Assembly: GCF_020171845.1 (NCBI RefSeq)
Contig: NZ_JAIVAM010000013.1
Location: forward strand, 124,001 to 188,000
Origin: Cytobacillus kochii
GTDB taxonomy: Bacteria > Bacillota > Bacilli > Bacillales > Cytobacillaceae
Length of the DNA stretch: 64,000 nucleotides
Direction: 5' to 3'
Below are positions 59,088-64,000 of the stretch, one piece after another. The notes under the pieces were generated by a model, which was not told where the DNA came from, did not search any database, and saw only the letters and a program-made list of their open reading frames with translations. Made by a program: the position numbers and the translations under genes. Position 1 is the first letter of the stretch. Every line of letters starts with the position of its first letter.

Positions 59088-60752
59088 GTGAAAAGACAGA
59101 ACGAAAGCATCAAGTTAGCAGCACTAGGTGGAGTTGGTGAATTAGGAAAGAATATGTACATAATTGAAGTTGATGAGGATTTATTCGTAATCGATGCAGG
59201 TTTAATGCTTCCAGAGAACGAAATGCTTGGAATTGATACGGTTATTCCAGATTTCACCTATCTTATTCAACAAAAAGATCGTGTGCAAGGAGTATTTTTA
59301 ACCCACGGACATGAAGACCATATTGGAGCTTTATCTTATTTGCTTCGGCAAATTGAGGCACCGGTATACGGAACTAAGCTTACAATTGCGTTAGCAAAAG
59401 CAAAAATGAAAGAGCAAGGATTTAAAGGGAAAGCTAAACTAGTGGAAATACATAGTGATACTGAACTTCACTTTGATCATTGTGAAATTTCATTTTTTAA
59501 AACAAATCATAGCATCCCAGACAGTGTTGGGGTATGTATTCATACCTCACAAGGCAGTATCGTCTACACTGGGGATTTTAAATTTGACCAAGCGGCTGGA
59601 CCACTTTATAAAGCCGAAATTGGAAAAATGGCCAAAATCGGAGAAAATGGCGTTTTGTGCTTATTATCTGATAGTACAGAAGCAGAAAAGCCAGGCTACA
59701 CAAAATCGGAAGCTGAAGTATTAGATGATTTAGTGAAGCATTTTTATCAAGCAAAAGGGAGAGTCGTAGTGGCTACATTTGCGTCTGAGTTAATCAGGAT
59801 TCAACAAGTATTTGACGCTGCGAAACAGACTAACCGAAAAGTAGCAATAGTAGGAAGAAGTTTGCAAAAAATATATGATATTGCCATCAGATTAGGGTTT
59901 TTGGATATTTATGAAGACGTAATGGTGTCTATGAACGATGTAAAAAACTTGGCAGATGAAGAAATCATTTATTTAGTGACAGGTACGCAAGGAGAGCCCA
60001 TTGATGCGCTGTATAAGATGGCGAAAAACTCTCACCGTCAAGTGCATATTCAAGCTGGAGATTATGTGATATTCTTTGCTTCTCCTTTGAGAGGGTCGGA
60101 GGTTTATTTATCAAAAACAGTTGATGTATTGTTCAGGGGCGGAGCACATGTGGTTTCAGGCAAAGGGAGTTTTAATACATCTAGTCATGGTAGCAAAGAA
60201 GAGCTTAAATTCATGATTAATTTAATGAATCCGAGATATTTCTTTCCTGTTCATGGAGAATACAGGATGTTAAAGGCACATGCAAAAGTAGCTGAGTCGA
60301 CTGGTATGGAAAGTGATGCTATTTTTATTCCTGAAAAGGGAGAATTATATGAAATAGCAAAAGGAACCATGAAGAATGTGGGGAAAATCCCAACCGGACA
60401 TGTATTAATTGATGGCAGTGGTGTTGGTGATGTTGGTAATATTGTCCTTAGAGATCGTAAATTATTATCTCAAGATGGGATATTACTTGTGGTTGTTACG
60501 TTAAACAAAAAACAAAAAATCATTTCAGCAGGACCAGAAATAATTACAAGAGGCTTTGTTTATGTGAGAGAATCTGAAGAATTACTAGCTGAAGCAAGCA
60601 AATTGGTAAAAGAAATTGTTGAAGCAAAACTATCGAAAGAAGCTTTTGACTGGTCAGGTATCAAACAAGATATGAGAGAAGGTCTCAATCAGTTCTTATT
60701 TGATAAAACAAAACGTCGTCCGATGATCTTACCGATAATTATGGAGTCCTAA
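59088..60752 (+). CDS. rnjB: Ribonuclease J (J2-position paralogue)
   Basis: A metallo-beta-lactamase/beta-CASP ribonuclease acting on mRNA 5' ends and internally. Position before tepA and MLPENEMLGIDTVIPD mark it as the RnjB orthologue. Unlike B. subtilis RnjB, which as I recall has HGHDEN and an Asn in its later motif, this protein has the complete HGHEDH at residues 73-78 and H389 in PVHGEYRM, so its zinc site looks active. The 554 residues match the family. It starts with GTG after TAGGAGG. Confidence 0.95.
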   Translation: MKRQNESIKLAALGGVGELGKNMYIIEVDEDLFVIDAGLMLPENEMLGIDTVIPDFTYLIQQKDRVQGVFLTHGHEDHIGALSYLLRQIEAPVYGTKLTIALAKAKMKEQGFKGKAKLVEIHSDTELHFDHCEISFFKTNHSIPDSVGVCIHTSQGSIVYTGDFKFDQAAGPLYKAEIGKMAKIGENGVLCLLSDSTEAEKPGYTKSEAEVLDDLVKHFYQAKGRVVVATFASELIRIQQVFDAAKQTNRKVAIVGRSLQKIYDIAIRLGFLDIYEDVMVSMNDVKNLADEEIIYLVTGTQGEPIDALYKMAKNSHRQVHIQAGDYVIFFASPLRGSEVYLSKTVDVLFRGGAHVVSGKGSFNTSSHGSKEELKFMINLMNPRYFFPVHGEYRMLKAHAKVAESTGMESDAIFIPEKGELYEIAKGTMKNVGKIPTGHVLIDGSGVGDVGNIVLRDRKLLSQDGILLVVVTLNKKQKIISAGPEIITRGFVYVRESEELLAEASKLVKEIVEAKLSKEAFDWSGIKQDMREGLNQFLFDKTKRRPMILPIIMES

Positions 60753-60754
60753 AA

Positions 60755-60797
60755 AAGCAGGCAATTACGTATTCGTGATTGCCTGCTTATATTTTTA
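60755..60797 (+). terminator. Intrinsic terminator after rnjB
   Basis: AAGCAGGCAAT (60755-60765) pairs perfectly with ATTGCCTGCTT (60778-60788), then ATATTTTTATTT. Confidence 0.85.
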
Positions 60798-60836
60798 TTT
60801 CGATAATAGATATCTTCGTTTCCAAAAGCATTAATA

Positions 60837-60865
60837 GAATGAAAATCCCATCCCTGTTCATACTA
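60837..60865 (+). promoter_or_regulatory. Candidate sigma-G promoter of tepA
   Basis: GAATG (60837-60841) and CATACTA (60859-60865) with 17 bases between fit the GnATR and CATnnTA boxes of forespore sigma-G. tepA of B. subtilis is linked to spore outgrowth, which suits forespore expression. Confidence 0.45.
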
Positions 60866-60895
60866 AATATATAAAAGTTTGAAGGGAGAAGTCTT

Positions 60896-61630
60896 ATGGA
60901 TTTTGAAATGAATGGGAATGATCAAGAGCAACAACCTAAAGAAGATAAACAATCGCCTTTAATGGAAAAGATACAGCAATTAGGTCAAACAAATGTACCG
61001 CAACTATCTCAAGATTCCAAAATTCACTGTTTGACAATCGTTGGACAAATAGAAGGGCATTTACAATTACCGCCACAAAATAAGACAACAAAATATGAAC
61101 ATCTTATCCCTCAGATTGTAGCCATTGAGCAAAATCCAAAAATAGAAGGTTTGTTAGTAATATTAAATACTGTAGGGGGAGATGTAGAAGCAGGGTTAGC
61201 GCTTGCTGAAATGTTGGCATCATTGTCAAAGCCTACAGTCTCAATCGTGTTAGGTGGTGGACACTCAATAGGTGTACCTATAGCCGTATCTTGTGATTAT
61301 GCTTATATTGCTGAATCAGCAACGATGACCATTCACCCCATTCGGTTAACTGGCTTAGTGATTGGGGTGCCACAAACTTTTGAGTATTTAGATAAAATGC
61401 AAGAACGTGTCATTAACTTTGTAACAAAACACTCACAGATTACTGAAGAGAAGTTTAAAGACTTAATGTTTGCTAAAGGAAATTTGACAAGAGATATTGG
61501 AACGAATGTGATTGGTGCTGACGCTGTTGAGTTTGGTTTGATTAATGAAGTAGGTGGTATTGGTCCAGCATTAAAAAAACTTGAGGAGTTAATTGAAAAC
61601 AATGAACAGCAGGAGGGGCTTGTACAATGA
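60896..61630 (+). CDS. tepA: TepA, ClpP-like spore protease
   Basis: A ClpP-fold serine protease (YmfB in B. subtilis) linked with degradation of small acid-soluble spore proteins during outgrowth and earlier with protein translocation. The 244-residue product has the Ser124 of [11 protein letters not shown] and His147 of MTIHPIRL. The first 40 residues are polar. A GAAGGGAG site precedes the ATG. The stop overlaps ylzJ. Confidence 0.94.
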   Translation: MDFEMNGNDQEQQPKEDKQSPLMEKIQQLGQTNVPQLSQDSKIHCLTIVGQIEGHLQLPPQNKTTKYEHLIPQIVAIEQNPKIEGLLVILNTVGGDVEAGLALAEMLASLSKPTVSIVLGGGHSIGVPIAVSCDYAYIAESATMTIHPIRLTGLVIGVPQTFEYLDKMQERVINFVTKHSQITEEKFKDLMFAKGNLTRDIGTNVIGADAVEFGLINEVGGIGPALKKLEELIENNEQQEGLVQ

Positions 61631-61839
61631 TATTATATACAGCCATGCCAAGTGAATGGATATACCAAGCTGAACCATCTGAATATGCGAAACAAAAAGT
61701 GGTTAACTTTGAAGGTATCCCGTTACTAGTGGAATTCACTAGTGGTTCTGAATATCGTGTAATCCAAGTAATGAGTACGGACCCAAATGATTTCATGAAT
61801 GAAAATATTGGACCTGGAGTAAAAATCACCCTCAGTTAA
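61627..61839 (+). CDS. ylzJ: YlzJ-like small protein
   Basis: The 70-residue product begins [20 protein letters not shown] and matches the YlzJ family found between tepA and spoIIIE in Bacillaceae. Its function is unknown. It has no membrane segment and starts within the tepA stop, implying coupled translation. Confidence 0.85.
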   Translation: MILYTAMPSEWIYQAEPSEYAKQKVVNFEGIPLLVEFTSGSEYRVIQVMSTDPNDFMNENIGPGVKITLS

Positions 61840-61858
61840 GCAAAAGATGGATGAAATT

Positions 61859-61868
61859 ATGCTATAAT
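61859..61868 (+). promoter_or_regulatory. Extended -10 promoter of the spoIIIE gene
   Basis: TGCTATAAT gives a perfect TATAAT (61863-61868) with TG extension; no good -35 lies at the right distance. Confidence 0.4.
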
Positions 61869-61882
61869 AAATGAACAAACGT

Positions 61883-61914
61883 AGAGCAGCCACTAAAAGG
61901 CTGCTCTCTTCTTT
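61883..61914 (+). terminator. Terminator-like hairpin before spoIIIE
   Basis: AGAGCAGCC (61883-61891) pairs with GGCTGCTCT (61899-61907) over a 7-base loop, followed by CTTCTTTC. It lies downstream of the extended -10, so it could act as an attenuator in the spoIIIE leader as well as ending tepA-ylzJ. Confidence 0.6.
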
Positions 61915-61951
61915 CATGCATCATTCAAGTACTTATAAATCAGGTGATAAA

Positions 61952-64000
61952 ATGGCGAAAAAAAAGAAGCGTAAAACGCGAAAAAAGCAACAAGTGAGAC
62001 AAACTTTAAAATATGAATTAACTGCTCTAGTGATGCTCGCATTAGCAGTGATTGCGATAGCGAAATTAGGGGCAGTAGGTGGAGCAATTGTACTTTTTTT
62101 CAGGTTTTTTACCGGGGAATGGTACATGCTTTGTTTAATTGGATTAGTGATTTATGCAGGGTTTCTAATGTGGAAAAGGGAGAGACCTGATCTCTTTCAT
62201 ATGAAATTAGTGGGCATGTACTTCATCATTAGTGCACTTCTGTTATTAAGTCATGTAACGTTATTTGAATTACTTTCAAATGGGGGAGCATTTACCGACC
62301 CAAGTGTAATAATGAATACATGGCGTCTCTATTGGGGTGAGGTGACAAATCAAGCCAGCACTTCAGATTTGGGTGGGGGCATGATTGGAGCATTAATGTT
62401 TGCTGTTTTCTATTATTTATTTGATGAAGCAGGCTCAAAAATTATTGCATTCCTTTTGATTATCGTAGGAATTATATTAATTACAGGAAAAACTTTTGGC
62501 CCTGCGATGGGTGATATGACCATTTCATTTGCTCAATTTCTAAAAAAACAATGGCTAGCATTTCTTGAAGATGTAAAAGGTTGGGTAAGTAAAAAGAATA
62601 AGCGCAATGTTAAATCTCGTACGAGAAGAAGTAAAGAAAATCAAGAAGAGCCGGCAATAACGATTCATAACAGCTCAGAAGAAATGGATAAAGACAGTAC
62701 ACCAGAAGAACCAATTATTTCTAGTTTTTCTCAAAATGCTTATGACCAAGAACAAGATGGTACAGTACCGGTACAAGGGGTAAGCGAGAGTCAACCGGAG
62801 GACGAAGAGCAGCAAGATGAGACTGTACCACCGATAACATTTACAGAAGTGGAAAATAAGGATTATAAACTACCACCAATGAAATTATTAAAGGCACCTA
62901 ATCACACCGACCAGAGCGGTGAATATAAACTCATTCATGATAATGCAGCAAAGCTTGAGAGAACCTTCCAAAGCTTTGGTGTCAAAGCTAAAGTAACCCA
63001 AGTTCATCTTGGACCGGCAGTAACCAAATATGAAGTACATCCTGATGTAGGTGTGAAAGTAAGTAAAATTGTTAGTTTAAGTGATGACTTAGCCCTTGCA
63101 TTAGCAGCAAAAGATATCCGAATTGAGGCACCAATTCCAGGAAAATCAGCTATCGGGATAGAGGTACCGAATTCAGAAGTTGCGATGGTTTCCTTAAGAG
63201 AGGTCATTGAACCTAAAGGTAAAGATCGCAATGATTCAAAGCTATTAATCGGTTTAGGAAGAGATATTACTGGCGAAGCTGTCACAGCAGAGTTGAATAA
63301 AATGCCGCATTTGCTCGTCGCTGGAGCGACAGGAAGTGGGAAGAGTGTTTGTATTAATGGCATTATTACTAGTATTTTAATGAGGGCGAAACCTCATGAA
63401 GTGAAATTGATGATGATTGATCCAAAAATGGTAGAGCTTAATGTATATAATGGGGTCCCACATTTATTAGCCCCTGTTGTGACAAATGCCAAAAAAGCTT
63501 CTCAAGCACTGAAAAAGGTTGTAAGCGAAATGGAGAGAAGATATGAATTATTCTCCCATACAGGCACAAGAAACATAGAAGGTTATAATGAATTTATAAA
63601 AAGGCAAAATAAAACAGAGGAAGCTAAGCAACCACTACTTCCTTACATCGTTGTTATTGTTGATGAGTTAGCGGACTTAATGATGGTTGCTTCATCGGAT
63701 GTTGAGGATGCGATCACTAGATTAGCACAAATGGCTAGGGCAGCTGGTATTCATCTTATCATTGCCACTCAACGTCCATCAGTGGATGTCATCACCGGTG
63801 TGATTAAAGCAAATATTCCATCAAGAATTGCGTTTGCTGTTTCTTCTATGACGGATTCAAGGACGATTTTAGACATGGGCGGAGCAGAGAAGTTATTAGG
63901 AAGAGGCGATATGTTATTTATGCCAGTCGGCGCATCAAAACCTATTCGGGTGCAAGGCGCATTTTTATCGGATGATGAAGTTGAAGAAATTGTTGATTTT
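61952..64000 (+). CDS. spoIIIE: SpoIIIE/FtsK DNA translocase (5' part)
   Basis: The gene runs off the window after 683 codons; about the last 100 residues, including the DNA-reading gamma domain, are missing. SpoIIIE pumps the chromosome into the forespore. Visible are a lysine/arginine-rich N-terminus, about four membrane segments to residue 200, an acidic disordered linker (about 200-310), the alpha domain and the motor with Walker A GATGSGKS at residues 458-465 and [12 protein letters not shown]. The start ATG follows AGGTGATAAA. Place after ylzJ matches B. subtilis. Confidence 0.95.
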   Translation, partial: MAKKKKRKTRKKQQVRQTLKYELTALVMLALAVIAIAKLGAVGGAIVLFFRFFTGEWYMLCLIGLVIYAGFLMWKRERPDLFHMKLVGMYFIISALLLLSHVTLFELLSNGGAFTDPSVIMNTWRLYWGEVTNQASTSDLGGGMIGALMFAVFYYLFDEAGSKIIAFLLIIVGIILITGKTFGPAMGDMTISFAQFLKKQWLAFLEDVKGWVSKKNKRNVKSRTRRSKENQEEPAITIHNSSEEMDKDSTPEEPIISSFSQNAYDQEQDGTVPVQGVSESQPEDEEQQDETVPPITFTEVENKDYKLPPMKLLKAPNHTDQSGEYKLIHDNAAKLERTFQSFGVKAKVTQVHLGPAVTKYEVHPDVGVKVSKIVSLSDDLALALAAKDIRIEAPIPGKSAIGIEVPNSEVAMVSLREVIEPKGKDRNDSKLLIGLGRDITGEAVTAELNKMPHLLVAGATGSGKSVCINGIITSILMRAKPHEVKLMMIDPKMVELNVYNGVPHLLAPVVTNAKKASQALKKVVSEMERRYELFSHTGTRNIEGYNEFIKRQNKTEEAKQPLLPYIVVIVDELADLMMVASSDVEDAITRLAQMARAAGIHLIIATQRPSVDVITGVIKANIPSRIAFAVSSMTDSRTILDMGGAEKLLGRGDMLFMPVGASKPIRVQGAFLSDDEVEEIVDF

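Overview
The window is a contiguous piece of low-GC Firmicute core chromosome, almost certainly from the family Bacillaceae. Gene order follows the Bacillus subtilis fla/che region through rpsB, the nusA-infB region and the dpa-asd-dapG-dapA region to spoIIIE, with few departures. Strong Shine-Dalgarno sites, frequent TTG and GTG starts, and sporulation genes (dpaA, dpaB, tepA, spoIIIE) point to an endospore-forming, motile, peritrichous-type bacterium. A fapA gene beside sigD, and the absence of ymxH, suggest a lineage outside B. subtilis itself, perhaps near Oceanobacillus or Gracilibacillus; the genus is a guess. Apart from one methyltransferase gene, every gene I accept lies on the + strand.

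Bases 1-25527 are the distal part of the flagellar-chemotaxis operon: the end of fliG, export ATPase genes (fliH, fliI, fliJ), hook genes (fliK, flgD, flgE), fliL, the switch (fliM, fliY, cheY), the export gate (fliO, fliP, fliQ, fliR, flhB, flhA), placement regulators (flhF, flhG), chemotaxis signalling (cheB, cheA, cheW, cheC, cheD), sigD, a FapA-family gene and swrB. Genes overlap or nearly touch, and I see no strong terminator inside the cluster. Two genes, flbD and sigD, have their Shine-Dalgarno site separated from the start codon by a hairpin.

Bases 25528-39955 hold rpsB-tsf-pyrH-frr (translation and UMP kinase), uppS-cdsA-dxr-rasP-proS (isoprenoid and lipid carriers, CDP-diacylglycerol, intramembrane protease, prolyl-tRNA synthetase) and polC. 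Bases 39956-49991 hold rimP-nusA-rnpM-ylxQ-infB-ylxP-rbfA-truB-ribF-rpsO-pnp, with leader hairpins before rimP and rpsO that look regulatory.

Bases 49992-64000 hold ylxY, mlpA, an inverted SAM methyltransferase gene in the place where ymxH lies in B. subtilis, then dpaA-dpaB (dipicolinate synthase), asd-dapG-dapA (aspartate to dihydrodipicolinate, feeding cell wall, lysine and dipicolinate), rnjB with an intact metal site, tepA, ylzJ and a spoIIIE/ftsK gene that runs off the window.

I found no mobile element, CRISPR array, tRNA or rRNA gene, prophage or defence island. The most interesting material is at the RNA level (hairpin-spanned ribosome sites, candidate attenuators and leaders), plus the inverted methyltransferase with a sporulation-type promoter element. 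Nothing here is clearly a new multi-gene system.
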